A stretch of 64,000 bases of DNA from Prorocentrum cordatum (GCA_963575745.1 CAUYUJ010018559.1:1-64000); one strand, 5' to 3'; shown: positions 37,757 to 49,346, counted from the first letter of the stretch. The notes: a model not told the origin generated them from the letters alone. Made by a program: numbers and translations.

Positions 37757-38780
37757 TATGGAGGATTGCTCGATGAGGGTACGTGCGCTCCTCACAGGGA
37801 AGGGAAGGGAGCAGCCTCGGGCGAGCAGGCCGCCGAGTCGATCGATCAACCTGCGAATCGAGCATGGCGGCATGGCAAAGAAGGGCAGGGGCTCGATGGG
37901 GAGGCCTGGCAGCTGGCGCCACCGTCAGTCTGGACGACGCTTCTCTTGAGCATGCCCGAACTTATCCTGCCTCGCTGTCTTTCTCTTGTGCTCGTTCGCT
38001 TCTGCCACACGTCGCCCCAGCGACACACGCGGCCGGCTCGTGCTCCCCCCACTCCAGATCCCCGCTTTTCCCACTGCCCACTTCCACCGTCCCATGCAAT
38101 ACCGCGCGCGTGCCCTCCCCTCTGTCCCTTGCGTGCCTCCGCTCTCGTCACTGCCTTCCCCTCCATCCCCCCTCGCTCATCCCCCTCGCTCATCCCCTTC
38201 GCCCATCCTGCCCGTCTCTGCACCCTTGGTGCTCCCCCTTCTGTCGCTGCCTCTCCCTCTCTCCTCCTCCCACCCCCCTCGCCTCGTCCTGTTCCGTTCC
38301 GTGGCGGCTTGACGCGTGCCCGTCTCTGGAGGAACTCGACCGTGTGAGACATCCTCCCCCGGCCCTTCCACAGCCCCTCTCCCCCCCCCTCCCCCCCCTC
38401 CCCCATTCCCCTGCCTCCTGCTCCTCGTCCAGCTTGCCCCCTCGCGAATCTCTTACCTTGGGAGTGCGTGCGACGTGTGTGGTTGACATCGAGAAGATTC
38501 AGCCGGCGAGACTTGGTCTTACCCCGCCCTCGGCATTCGTCAGGTCACTTCTATCGTTCTGGCGCCCCGTACATGCCCATGGGAGTCCCCTGTGTGAGAA
38601 TTTGCCGGCTTCTTCTTTTCCGGCGTATAGCTCCAGAATTTGTTCTGCGCGCGCGCAGTTCTTGCATGGCCACGCCCCAGCCCCGGATTTACGTGTGGTT
38701 CCATCTCTTGAAGGGGGAGATTGTTACCCTTGGCCACGTCACGAATTCATGAAGCATGTTATCGTTGGTGCCAAGGACAG
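37757..38780. other. Pyrimidine-skewed interval without a supported gene
   Basis: The plus strand is rich in C and T (e.g. CCTTCCCCTCCATCCCC). Frames are open on both strands without domains. Part may be the 3' region of the LINE copy. Confidence 0.4.
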
Positions 38781-38784
38781 AGCG

Positions 38785-38945
38785 CGTGTGTGTGTGTGTG
38801 TGTGTTGCTACGCCGTGTCGTTGCGCGCGGGATTGCGACGTTAGAAGTGTGTGTTTGTGTTGTGTGTGTGCGTGTGTGTGGCGGTGGTGGTAGTCGTGGT
38901 GGTGGGTGGGTGGGTTGGGGGGGGGGCTGGTGGGGGGGAGGGCGA
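38785..38945. repeat. (GT)n and GGTGG tract
   Basis: TGTGTGTGTG, then GTGGTGGGTGGGTGGG and a poly(G) run. Confidence 0.85.
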
Positions 38946-40780
38946 AATGCCGGCGTAGATTCTACCCCTTGGGACAGCTTGGGACCATCGAGCCAGGCTC
39001 CTAAACTCGATTTTGTCGTAGTAGAAACGGTGTGCAATGCTGAATGATCAATAACTGGCGCTGATCTCCGTCATTATCTTCGTGATTACCAGAGGGATCC
39101 AAGCGCGATGCGCAAGCTGTTTTCATTCGATACCACACGAATCCCAGGGGATCCTGTTCGTTTTTTGATGAACTATTGTGCGTGCGAGACGTGCCCATGT
39201 GGTCACAATGAGGCTGCTGCCGTTCATGTGTTGGTTTTGGTTATCACCTGATGAAACAACACATCACATCGGAGTTATTTCCCTTCAACTTGCGCCTTTA
39301 CCAGTAACACTCTGCTTCATCCATGGCCAGCTTGCTTGTTTTGTTTGGTTGTGCGTGCTGTCGTAGTGCTTCTCTCTAATTACCTCCCTCCCTCGTTTCC
39401 CCCCCTCTTTTCCCCTCTTCCCCCTCTCCCGTACGCCTTCTTTCGCGACTGCGCCCTGGCCAGTGTTGCTGTCTATCCCCTATGGATGGACCCAGCTTCT
39501 CCACGCTGCGTGAGCTGGCCCGGCCCGCGCGCGCCCGCTTGACTTGACCTGCGCCGCGCCGCCGCGCGCGTGGCCGCGACGCCAGCAAGTGTGTGTGTGT
39601 GTGTGTGCTGCCGAGCCCCGCCACTGCCTGCAGCGGCCCCTAGCCAGGTGTACCTGGACCCACCTGGGCCCAGGGTGCCTGTGTGGGGCCACCTGGCCGG
39701 TTTCCCCTGTGGCGCCCAGTCACACCCACGGCTGTTTCGCGGCCTGGGCCACTCGCCTCGACGGCCTCTTTTCTTGCCCTGCGGACGGCGGGCGCCGCCG
39801 GCCGCTCGTTTTGGCGCTGCGCATTCGCCCAGCCTGTCTCTAGCGGGGGGGCTGGCTGGGCCGCTCCACGTCGCAGGGAGGGTGCCGCCTCCGTGCTCGC
39901 GGGCGCGTGCGCTTTCGGCATCCCCGGTGGCCGGCCGCGCGCGAACTGCGCCACGTCACGAGTGGCGGGCGCCGGCGCCTTTGGGCCCCTTCTGCGTCGC
40001 GTACGGCAGACGCCGGCGCCTGCCCACTTTCCTTGCTCGAAGTGCCTCTGATGCCCTCACGTGGGGCTACGTCCGTGGCTCTGTTGAGCGTACCCTTGCC
40101 GCTGGGCCTCGTTTGGTTTTCCCTTGCTCTTCTTTGCCTAGTCGGTGCGAGTTTTCAATCGGTTGCTCCGAACTGGTTCCGCCCACTGCTGCTGCCGTTC
40201 CCACCCCTCCAACCGCGCGTTGCCCTTTTCCAACCCGTCGACCTGCTCTCCAGCAGTGCCCGGCCCGCACCTTTTCTTCTGTCTGGCCGCTCCGGCTTCT
40301 TCCTCGTGCGCGCGCTTCTGCGCTTTGTTTTTATTGCAAGCGACTGCTTCCAGCCCGCCCATCTGCGACGCCAGGTGGTAACTCATTCGCCCAAGCGTGG
40401 CCCTGCTTAACATCTCGCGACAGGTGCCGCCACGGTACCGCCACCCCGCCGCTGAGCAAAAAACATGTGCGGGTGGGGAGGGGTGAGGTACTCTCCCGGC
40501 GACGCGAATTCAGGAAACTCTGAACTTTTCTACCCGATTCGTTTTTCGTTGTCGTTGTCTGCGCTATTCACAACTTCCCGCCGCGCCGATTCGTTTTCCG
40601 TCGTCGCTTTTCTAACTGACTAACTTCCCGTGGACTCTGCAAATCGGGCTCTGCAAATCGGGCTCCGCACGCCAACTCACTAAGCTGTGTTTTTTTTGCG
40701 CTTCGCCTTACGCAGTCCCACACCTGCAATATCTGGTGGCAACTTGACAAAGTAGCTACTGCCTCTTTCTATCACTCGCG
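38946..40780. other. Long interval without a supported gene
   Basis: Lower GC at 39000-39400, then GC- and pyrimidine-rich. A 317-codon frame spans 39570-40523 on the plus strand, Arg/Pro/Leu-rich with no domain; a (GT)n run at 39590-39607 interrupts it. A tandem 16-bp duplication GGGCTCTGCAAATC lies near 40647-40665. Confidence 0.4.
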
Positions 40781-40783
40781 ACG

Positions 40784-41444
40784 GTGCCATCACCTTGCCA
40801 GAGGAAAAAAACGAAGGAGACTTGCAAATCTGAGCGACGAGAGTGGGAGTGGGGGTCCCTGGCGGGCTGGCCTCGAACTCGTCGAGTCAATGGTGCGCCT
40901 GCGTGGCGGACGCCCCAGCGCCTTGTTGGCAGACGGGGGCGTCGCCTACACCCAGATTCCGATGACCTAGGCAGTTTTCCTCGGTGCTGTCGCCCTGATG
41001 GGCCAGGCCAAAGCCAGGTCGACCATGCGGCGGCCTCGCCATATGAAGCACCTATTTGGGCCAGGTTTACACCTTTGCACGTTATCTGGTGGATTCAATT
41101 GTTACGGCAACCCGCATGTATTACCACTTGGTCGTGTCTAATCGCATTTCTTCAGCACTTTGGGGACCTTCTATGACGCCACTGAGATTGTCTTTGTTTC
41201 GGACCTGTTGTTGAAGTTGGGCGTGTTTGCAACAATGTTTGGCGTTACTTGGTCTACAACTCGATCGTTGCGCGTTGGTAATTCATTTGTGCGTTTTCGT
41301 ATACCCGCTGAGCTGCTCACCCGAGCTGGTCATGGCGCTGCAGACGACGCCGCTCGACGAACCAATGCTTTTGCCGAGCTCGAGGGGGGCTGTCTAAGCT
41401 TTGGCAAGCACGAGAACACATGCATGGAGCGCAGCTTCACTTAG
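40784..41444 (+). other. Two adjacent plus-strand open frames, unknown
   Basis: Frames of 130 codons (40784-41176) and 94 codons (41160-41444) overlap by 17 bp in different phase. The second contains FVSDLLLKLGVFATMFGVTW. They could be a frameshifted remnant of one protein. Family not recognised; weak codon bias. Confidence 0.2.
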
Positions 41445-42081
41445 GAGGGCTGGTTTCCACTACCGCAGGGCTGTGGGCAGCCTTGAGCATCACGCGCCTG
41501 CGCCGACGTTTTCATACCAATCAGATGATGTTCGTGCTCGGTGTGGAGCTGCAGTGGAAGCTGTGGGACATCGGATTGGGGGATGCCCTTGCAAAGTGAT
41601 AGAACGCGCAGACCTTGATCGTGCAATTGTGGGTTATACTTTTCCCCATGTGCGTCCTCCTTATCTTGCTCGTTGTGGTCTCCTGCCCGGTCGTGGCCAC
41701 GACGTACTTGTTGATCGAGCTTTGGCGGTGTCAGAGTATGTCTTGCGGGTGAGTGTTAATGCTATGCAGGTATTTGCTGATCGCAGAGTTGGGGAAGATG
41801 TTGTTTTGGATATCCTTCAGCCTCGTTCTCGACCTCTTGGGGATGTACTTTGTTCCGCTGTGCCGCCGCTCAAGCGGATCAAGCAGCGTGCTGGTCCGCG
41901 GGATCCTCCCCGTGTTGCTCGGCAAGGCGGCCAGCTCCCTCAGCAACCATCTCCTGCACAGTTCCAATCGGCAGAGCTATTCGTCATAGCCTGTGATGGG
42001 TCTGCTCGTGTCGATACCGATCGTGATACCTCGGGCTTGCGATTGTATAGGCTTGCGCCACATCTGCCGACCCCTATGTAA
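41401..42081 (+). pseudogene. Open frame, possible retroelement remnant
   Basis: A 226-codon frame that overlaps the preceding one. It contains VLDILQPRSRPLGDVLCSAV and ends after ELFVIACDGSARVDTDRDTS. The DGSA motif recalls the first catalytic aspartate region of RNase H. About 0.85 kb downstream, beyond a CCAAGA-type repeat block, another frame has SQAIVAYDSEHAAGVAQRLT, like the third RNase H motif. If both are real, an RNase H domain has been split. This is a weak inference from short motifs. Confidence 0.2.
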
Positions 42082-42189
42082 ACTACTGCGCCTCCAGGAC
42101 TGCATTTCACGAGGCTTGTCCAAATCATGTCACGGCGCTCGACATCGTTCTTGTTGCTTCGTTGTTGGTATCGTACCTCTTGGTGCTCT

Positions 42190-42510
42190 TTTGTGGCCTT
42201 TTGGTGGCATCTTGGCCTGGCTGCAGGCCATATCCAGCCGCCTCGAGGCATCTTGGGCCAAGTTTTGGGGCCTCTTCGGGGGGGCTTCCTGGAGGCCATT
42301 GAGGTTCTCCTGGGGGTCCCTCAGGGCCTCTTGGGCTATTCTTGGGGCAGGCTGGGGGCGTCTTGGGGCCGAAGGCTCGAAAAGGTGCCCTCTGGGCTCC
42401 GTCTTGGAGCCGTCTGGGGGCCCTATTGGGCTGTCTTGGGGGCTTCGGGGGCTGTTGTTGGACCCTCTTCGACCCTTCTTGGGGGCCCCTTTGGCCGTCT
42501 GGGAAGGTTT
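42190..42510 (-). repeat. CCAAGA decamer-like array, inverted orientation
   Basis: TCTTGGGGGCCTCTTGGG-type units, the reverse-complement form of 4066-4640. Confidence 0.7.
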
Positions 42511-42774
42511 CTTTGCCCGTCTGGGACGTTGTGAAAACCGAATAGGGGAACATGCAAAACAATGCTAGTTTTTGTCGAAGGAATTCTTGGCAAGTTTTGG
42601 AGCCCTCCGCTCGGGAGGTCGAATTGCCGGTTTGGGGTCCCTGGGGGGGGGGAGTATGGGGGGGGATAATCTCACACGCCTAGAGACCCACAAGGGGTCG
42701 GCGGATTTACCGTTGCGTCGTAATCACGGTCTACGTTGTCGGATGTTTGTGGCCCCTGAAATCCAAGTGTTTTA

Positions 42775-43449
42775 TTGTGGTCTTCCGCCATTCAAGCAAT
42801 GTTGGCGAGACGTGTGCGTTGCTATTTCCTGTATGTTGGGTACGTGACGGCTTGCCTCATCATCGTCATACTATTCAATACGCGGCTTCGTCATCGTCGT
42901 CTCCACCAGAGTTCGCAGGCCATAGTTGCATATGATTCCGAGCATGCTGCTGGAGTGGCACAACGGCTCACCTGGCAAATTGTGGGGCCGGTGCTCTCTT
43001 GTGTAATCTTGCCGACGTGCGTCAGTGGGCCTGGCCTTCGGGCCGATGCGTGCTTTCTCGTGGGCGAGCAGCCCTTGACTTCTTCACACCCCGAACTCGT
43101 CGAAGTTGCTTGCTCGGGCACTCGAGTGGCCACGCCGGACCTTCCGTTACCCAGCTCGACGGGGCTCGACCTGAATTTCCGACTTGCTCTTCTCCAGGGC
43201 TGGCGCTCCCGCAGGGCCGCTCCCTGGCGGGCTCCCGCCGCTGGGCGAGCCCGCGACTCGCCATCCTGTTGGCCTCGTCCACCGCTGCGCGCCGCCAGGT
43301 CGCTGCACCTCGGACGGCTCGCGCGGCCGGCAATCCGGCTCGGCCGCCGCCTGCCACTGCGCCTCGGCGGCAGCTGCATCCTGCCATCTCCGACGGGCGT
43401 GGCCGGTGTCGCTTCGGGCTCCCTCCCCTTTCCCGCCCCTCTCCGCTGA
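42775..43449 (+). other. Open frame, 224 codons, unknown
   Basis: ATG to stop. The first part is hydrophobic (YVGYVTACLIIVILFNTRLR), followed by the RNase H-like AYDSEHAAGVAQ noted above; the second half is Arg/Pro/Leu-rich GC sequence. Probably not a single intact gene. Confidence 0.2.
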
Positions 43450-43639
43450 TGCGCCCCCCATCGGTGAGCGTTTGTGCGCGCTCTGAGCTCGCTCGGCTTG
43501 GCTTGCCGATGTCTGCAGTTCTTGGCTGGTCGCGGCTGGTGCCGCCGGACCCCCCAGCAGCCACCTCTCCCTCTTTGCTGCTGTCTGCCGCCTTCCTCGC
43601 CCCTGTCTCTGCAACCCCTACCCAGTCTTCCGTGGACGA
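43450..43639. other. No gene seen
   Basis: Pyrimidine-rich plus strand without a recognisable feature. Confidence 0.5.
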
Positions 43640-43822
43640 TCCGCATGCCCTGTACCGCGCTGGCGCCTCACAAGGCGTCGCCAATGCTCGACCCAGGACT
43701 CGTACAGTGCATGGTTCTTGCGGCCCTCCGGGCCGAACAACTATGCACCGCACCGCGCTGAAGCCGGGCCTGAAGGGAATCCCAACAGGGTGCGGTGCAT
43801 GGGCGCCGTTCTCTGTAGGTTT
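43640..43822 (+). repeat. Dispersed repeat family I, copy 2
   Basis: Opposite orientation to 18576-18776. Contains CGACCCAGGACTCGTACAG, GGGCCGAACAACTATGCACC and GGTGCGGTGCATGGGCGCC. Several ATGCACCG motifs are inverted relative to each other. Confidence 0.65.
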
Positions 43823-44543
43823 GGCTTCGGCCGTTGAACTTTGCCCTCGCCATCGGCTCGGCCTGCCTCTGGCTCCCTGCTGCGTGGCTCGCGCCACGGC
43901 CGCTTCCGTCTCCCGGCGCCTCTTGCGGTTGCCCCCCCGCTCGTCCTCTGCCTCCCTGGGTCGTGCTGGCTTCTGGTCCCGCGCCTTCGCTCCCCCTGCC
44001 GCTCCCTGCTCCGCTCGGCTTTCCCGTCCCTCGTGGTGCCCGTGCGCGCTCTCCTGGCACGCAGGCTTGCCGCGTCGCTTCACAGGGAAGGCCGTTCGTG
44101 GTGGAGACGCCCCGTTGCCAGGCGCCCGTCGTTTGGAGTCAGCGGCGCGTCGGAGGACGACAAAATGTGTGCGGGGGGGGGGGGCGGGGGGCGGGGGGAA
44201 AGCGAGGCGGGAACGGACGGGGCGTAGGCATGATCCTGGAATTCCTAGTTGGCACCCGCGTTCGCAAAGCATGAGAGTAATATTTCGGGCGGCTCGGGTG
44301 GGCGATAATCAGGCAAGTTGCGAGCATGGGCTGGCAGGCCGATGAGGCATATGCTACCAAGTTTAGTGGGAGAAGGAACGGGGGACCAATATGGAGATCA
44401 AGTTTGCGGGCCGAGAGACACACATCGACGAAGAGGTAGAGACCAATCATGGAAGTGCAATCTTTGCAGGTCGATCGCTTCTGGTCAGTGGCGAGTGGGT
44501 TTCAGTCGGATCACATATAAAACATATTCATATCTATATATAG

Positions 44544-44545
<2 letters not shown>
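43823..44545. other. No supported gene
   Basis: GC- and pyrimidine-rich to about 44220 with a poly(G)/GGGCGGGG run at 44171-44202, then AT-richer unique sequence. Confidence 0.45.
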
Positions 44546-44582
<37 letters not shown>

Positions 44583-44621
44583 GGAGAGAGAGAGCGAGAG
44601 AGAAAGAGAGAGAGAGAGAGC
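44546..44621. repeat. (GA)n microsatellite
   Basis: GAGAGAGAG with AAAGAGGG interruptions. Confidence 0.9.
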
Positions 44622-45495
44622 CCATCCTCTCGCAGTGTGCTCGGGGCGGACGTGTCCCCGGTGAGCAACGATCAGGCACGTTTTTCCTCTCCCGTTTGGG
44701 CACAGATGCCACCTTCTGGCTTCTCTGTTCTTCGATATGCTTGGTCAAGCTTGAACGCACGCGTTTGCCTATGTGTGTGTGTGTGTGCATCTCGTTGGTG
44801 GAGCTACGTGACCGGCCTGTTGAGTGTTCAGTGGCTCACGGACGTGACACTTGTGTGGGTGTATACTGTCTGCATCTGTGAACTCATGTGCTACATTGCC
44901 CATCACCTGAATGTTTCAGTGGTTCGCGGACCTTATAAATTTGAGTGCGTGTGTGTGTGTGTGCGGGTGGGTTCAATTCTGCACTGATTTTTTGCCTCTG
45001 TCCCAGCGCGCCTCTCGGCGTTTCGGTGTCTCTGAGCTTGCGCCTGTCGACGAAGGTGCTGCTGTGCCTCTGCGGTTGAGCGCGGCCGCTCTCTTCTTCC
45101 CCTCGTCGTCTGTGTGTGCCCGCAGCCCCGGCGCGGCCCGCCAGCTGCCCGAAAGCGTTGTGCGCTCGCCTTCGCCGCTGACCCCAAGCGTGTCTGCGCG
45201 TGTGCAGTCGGCTCGGTGCGCGCGTCCGGGCGCCCTCTTGGCCTGCACGCCCGTGCTGCTCCCTCACACGGTTTGATTTATCTCGCCAGCGTTGGGCGGA
45301 GACCCAGCAGCTCGCTCTCACAGGGTCGAGCAGTTCACTGCACTCAGAGGCCTGCAATGCCCTAGAGGCCTACAGCATGAGCTTCTGTGAGGTGGCCTGC
45401 TTGCGAGCTCCCTTCCCGGAGGCCTCGCCCCTCCTCTGACTCCGGAACCGCCGTACGGTAGGTTCGTGTCGTGTCGACCGGCGGCGACCCCGCCA
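44622..45495. other. No supported gene
   Basis: Unique sequence with short (GT)n runs at 44776-44788 and 44948-44963. Frames are short or lack a domain. Confidence 0.45.
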
Positions 45496-45519
45496 GCGGC
45501 GTTCAACGTTGAACGCCGC
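45496..45519. repeat. Perfect 24-bp palindrome
   Basis: GCGGCGTTCAAC immediately followed by its exact inverse. It could be a dimeric protein-binding site, a cruciform, or the scar of an inverted element. Confidence 0.9.
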
Positions 45520-45654
45520 GGGCGACCCAGAATCGTTCGATGTGGAAAGATTTGGACGTTTCGAAAACGGCCGATCGCTCAAGACTGAACGATCCCCGCG
45601 GTGTCAGAAACCAACGCCGAAGTCGGCACGACGTGAACCTGCCGTACTTGTTGT

Positions 45655-45740
45655 TGATTTTCCGATTGTAAGTTGTGCCAGAAATGCACCCCGAACAATG
45701 CGAAAACGTTGGGCGGGAATTCCCGCCGGATGGAAGTAGG
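45655..45740 (+). repeat. Family J partial copy and GGCGGGAATTCCCGCC palindrome
   Basis: GTTGTGCCAGAAATGCACCC resembles family J. The 16-bp palindrome at 45712-45727 recurs exactly at 45985-46000. Confidence 0.6.
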
Positions 45741-45837
45741 GAGCAGGACGCGCATCTTTGCAGCGGCACGGCGGAAACAGCGGCGGAACAGTACTGCGGA
45801 ATTCGACATCAGGAGGGCGACGAGAAGGGAGGAGGGG

Positions 45838-45960
45838 GGACGAGGAGGAGGAGGAGGAGGAGGAGGAGGAGGAGGAGGAGGAGGAGGAGGAGGAGGAGGA
45901 GGAGGAAGCGGAGGAGGAGGAGGAGGAGGAGGAGGAGGAGGAGGAGGAGGAGGAGGTGGG
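45838..45960. repeat. (GGA)n microsatellite
   Basis: Clean GGA tract with one GCGGAGG interruption, centred between two identical GGCGGGAATTCCCGCC palindromes. Confidence 0.95.
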
Positions 45961-46186
45961 AGCAAGTAGGAGCCCGAAAAGCAGGGCGGGAATTCCCGCC
46001 CTCCCTGCGAAATCGCCCCCAAGTGAGTCACGGCGGCTCCGAGGTCAGGGGCAACGCCTCCAGAGGCGTCCAGCGCCCACAGCCTGGGCTCCTCCGTGTG
46101 TGTTGGCTCCGCCGCCGCTCCGCGGGCACCTCGAGGCCCCCAGAGGCTCCAGGGCCACGGTTCTCCAGCCGCCGGGGTGGCCGGAA

Positions 46187-46212
46187 GGGGGGGGGGGGGG
46201 GGGGGGGGGGGG
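46187..46212 (+). repeat. Poly(G), 26 bp
   Basis: Uninterrupted G run, a likely sequencing and assembly length uncertainty and a G-quadruplex former. Confidence 0.9.
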
Positions 46213-46364
46213 AGCGTGCAGCACTCGGCCTGGGCGAGCAGGGGGCGGGGCTGCACGGGCCAGGAGGGCAGGGCGCTGCGCGCAGAGTCGCAGCGAGGAG
46301 GAGGGGCCCTGGCTGCAGATGTCCGCGGTTCTGCGGGCAGGGGCGGGGCTTCCCGCCCCTGCTT

Positions 46365-46545
46365 GTCAAGCTCCTCTGATGTCGATGTCCGCCCCACCTT
46401 GCCGTCGCGGTGTCCGCCACACCCGTGGGGAGCTATTCGCCCGACTTGTCCGAAGCAGAAGTTGCTGCAATGTGCCTTTCCGCATCGTTTGGGATGCATG
46501 TCTGGCACAGCTGCAAGTCGGAGGATCCACCAAAGCACGGCAGAT
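46365..46545 (+). repeat. Dispersed repeat family J, copy 2
   Basis: CAAGCTCCTCTGATGTCGAT, TTTCCGCATCGTTTGGGATG, GGCACAGCTGCAAGTCGG and ACCAAAGCACGGCAGATTC, in the same order as 20285-20430. Confidence 0.65.
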
Positions 46546-46565
46546 TCTCCCAGGCAGTTCTAAGG

Positions 46566-46692
46566 CAGCCCTTGCCAGGCTCGTGCGCAGCGCCTGGGCA
46601 ACTCCAGGGCAGCGTTCCCTGGGCTCATGGGAAGCGCCTGGGCAGCTTCTGGGCAGCGCTTCCTAGGCTCATGGGCAGCGCCTGGGCAGCTC
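46566..46692 (+). repeat. ~48-bp tandem repeat, 2.7 units
   Basis: GGCTCATGGGAAGCGCCTGG and GGCTCATGGGCAGCGCCTGG units joined by GGCAGCTTCTGGGCAGCG. Confidence 0.8.
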
Positions 46693-46794
46693 CCAGTGGT
46701 AACCAGTGGTCGGACTCAGCGCGCGCGGGCGCAGAGACCGTGCAGGGACCCGCGAAGGAGCACAGGCTGCGAGCGCCCGACGTCTGACGTCCCC

Positions 46795-47085
46795 AGAAGC
46801 GTCTCGAGTGTTTCCGGAGGCCCCCAATAGGCCCCCACGAGGCCCCCGGGAGGCCCCCAAGAGGCCCTCACGAGGCCCCTGGGAGGCCCCCGAGAGGCCC
46901 CCAAGAGGCCACCACGAGGCCCCCGAGAGGCCCCCAAGAGGCCACGAGGCCCCCAAGAGGCCCCCAAGAGGCCACGAGACCCCGGGCTCCCAGAGGCCCC
47001 CAAGAGGCTCCCACGAAGGCTCCGAGATGCCACTGAGAGGCCCCCAGGATGCCCCCAGGAGGCCCCCGAGAGGCCTGGCCTCCAG
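46795..47085 (+). repeat. GAGGCCCCCA decamer array
   Basis: The most regular member of the CCAAGA family: AGGCCCCCAAGAGGCCACG and AGGCCCCCGAGAGGCCCCC units. Confidence 0.85.
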
Positions 47086-47116
47086 AGGCGGAGGGAAGGA
47101 GGAGGGAAAGGGGCCC

Positions 47117-47275
47117 TCTCTCTCTCTCTCTCTCTCCGCCTCCTCCTCCTCCTCCTCCTCCTCCTCCTCCTCCTCCTCCTCCTCCTCCTCTCCTCCTCCT
47201 CCTCCTCCTCCTCCTCCTCCCCATCCTCCTCCTCCTCCTCCTCCTCCTCCTCCTCCTCCTCCTCCTCCTCCTCCA
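47117..47275. repeat. (CT)n then (TCC)n
   Basis: CTCTCTCTCT followed by about 140 bp of TCC. Confidence 0.95.
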
Positions 47276-48314
47276 CCCTCCCCCACCTGTGGTAGTGGTG
47301 GTGGAAAATCGGCCCATCGCTTTCCCGCACCGCCGTCCTCGACCTGCCGCTCGCGCGAGGCTCCACGTCTGCGGCCGGCTGCGCTGGTCAACTCGCCTGT
47401 GCTGCCTGGCCCTCGCTGCCCGACAGCTCTTGGACGCGCTCGGGGTCCGCGGTGCCAGCGGGGGAGACTCTGCGGAATCGGAGGGGCTCGCGCTGGTCAC
47501 ACAGAAACCTCCGCACCGCAGTCCTCGATTCGTCGGACACTCCCCTGCAAGGGTGGGCCTCTTGCCGCGTCGCTACGATTGCCACCTCCACCTTTCTGTT
47601 GGTACATTTTGCGCTGTGCCTATGTCTTTGTTTCCGTGTCTGCGTCTGTGGTTAAGTGCGTGGGCGTCTGTGCTTGTGCTGGTTTGCGTGGTGCATATTC
47701 GCCATCTCTATGCGGTATCTTGACGTCATTGCGGTATTATGAGCTGCGCCACTGCACTCATTATTTTGAGTGCGTATCTAAGATGGCCTGTGTGACGTCA
47801 GCTCTGCACCCATCGCGTGCATGTGTCGCTGGTGGCCGACTGCTTGCCTTCGTCTCTGTCTTTGCTTCTGCGCCTGTTTCTGCCTCTGCCTCCGTAGTTG
47901 CGTATGCCTAAGTTTCTGGTGAAGATCACTCATTGTACATATTCGTCAGTGTCCCGTTCTCTTTCCATCTCTGTCTCTTTTTTTGTTTTCTCTCTCTCTC
48001 TCTCTCTTTCTTTTGTTCTTTGTGCATGCAGCTTTGGCGTTTCAATATCCAGTGCCTGCGTCGAGCTTCTCCGAAGGTGCCAGCGCAGCCATCTGTGCCA
48101 CGACAGTCGGAAAAACGCACGGAAGGTCATGATATGTGACAGCTCTCGTCCAGATGCTGCTGAGGGCCGTAACATGTGGCACCCTTTTTTCCGTAAGCCC
48201 GAGGCGGCCGTTTCATGCGAGAGTTGCCTTCCTCAGGGCCCAACAAAGACGCAATCTGTGACAGCTAGCTCCCCACGGGAAGGGAAGGCCGTATCATATG
48301 ACATCATCTGACAT
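47276..48314. other. No supported gene
   Basis: Unique; T-rich with TGTGTCTGCGTCTG-like low complexity at 47600-47900, and a (TC)n run at 47990-48008. Confidence 0.45.
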
Positions 48315-48450
48315 GTGGGCCGACATGGCATCCGATGGCTCCTAGGAGCTCGCCAGGGGGCTCCCTTGGGCCCTCGGCCCATCTTGGATGGTATTGCGGC
48401 CGCTTGGTGGGGTCTCGGGGCATTTCAGAGGGCGGCTCTGGGGACGATTC
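48315..48450 (-). repeat. CCAAGA-type degenerate repeat, inverted
   Basis: GGCATCCGATGGCTCC, GGGGGCTCCCTTGGGCCC and CATCTTGGATGG texture. Confidence 0.5.
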
Positions 48451-48530
48451 GGAGCGCGTTGTTGGGCCGTCTGGTGCCTGAAAGGCGCCAGGCATACCGC
48501 ACTGGAAGGCTTACGGTCAGAATAGTTGGC

Positions 48531-48704
48531 TTAGCGTGTCGTCCCGCCGATTCTGGCCCACCAAGTTGCGGCGCGACACGGGTAGCCACCCCGAAACTGT
48601 GTGGTTTTAAGGCAGGTTGCGCAGACACGTCAAACCGAAAGAGAAGCGCGTCAATCACGGCCGCCGATTGTACCGAGAAAGTACGCTTCAGCGCGACACG
48701 CTAA
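48531..48704. mobile_element. Short TIR element M
   Basis: Perfect 11-bp ends TTAGCGTGTCG and CGACACGCTAA enclose 152 bp without an ORF. The flanks GTTGGC and CCGCGG show no clear target duplication. Only one copy is visible here. Confidence 0.6.
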
Positions 48705-48767
48705 CCGCGGAGGGTCTTTAACGTCAGTGCCCTCCTAAGCTCTCGGCTGCGAATCAGACTCGTTCTT

Positions 48768-48834
48768 CCACTCCTCCTCCTCCCCCTCCTCTTCCTCCCC
48801 CTCCTCCTCCTCCTCCTCCTCCTCCTCCTCCTCC

Positions 48835-48874
<40 letters not shown>

Positions 48875-48955
48875 TATCTTCCTCCTCCTCCTCCTCCCTC
48901 CATTTCCCTCCACCTCCCTCCTCCTCCTCCTCCTCCCTCCTCATCGTTCCTCGTC
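48768..48955. repeat. (TCC)n and (ATC)n
   Basis: TCC to 48836, ATC to 48875, then TCC/CCCTCC. Confidence 0.95.
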
Positions 48956-49094
48956 CTCCCTCCTTTCCCTCCTCGTCCTCATCCTCGTCCTGCCTCCTCG
49001 TCGTTTCCCTCCTCGTCCTCCCCTCGTCCTTCCGCCCAGTGGGCGTCTCCTGCTTGGCCTGTGCGTACGCAGTGTGTTTGCTCGGCCTGTGCGT

Positions 49095-49265
49095 GACAAG
49101 ACATGACCTTTATACATACATCCCTACATATATAAGCAGGGTCTGTTTGTATAATATATCAATATGTATGCATCACAGACCTGTATGCGTAAATATGGAC
49201 ATGTGGCGGCACATACATACATCTATATCTACACATACATGCACGCATGTCTACGCATCCTGCCA
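49095..49265. repeat. CATACAT/TATA low complexity
   Basis: AT-rich ACATACATACATC-type sequence, similar in texture to 29161-29470. Confidence 0.65.
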
Positions 49266-49346
49266 TATACAGCATCTCCACTCCCTCTCTGCAGGCGCCC
49301 GCGGGCGCCAGCGATCACTTTCTCTATGTTTCTTGTCTATAGGTTG

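Noticed and set aside
39570-40523. 317-codon plus-strand gene
   Set aside because: Composition is generic GC-rich Arg/Pro/Leu, it begins in a (GT)n run, and there is no domain or consistent codon bias.
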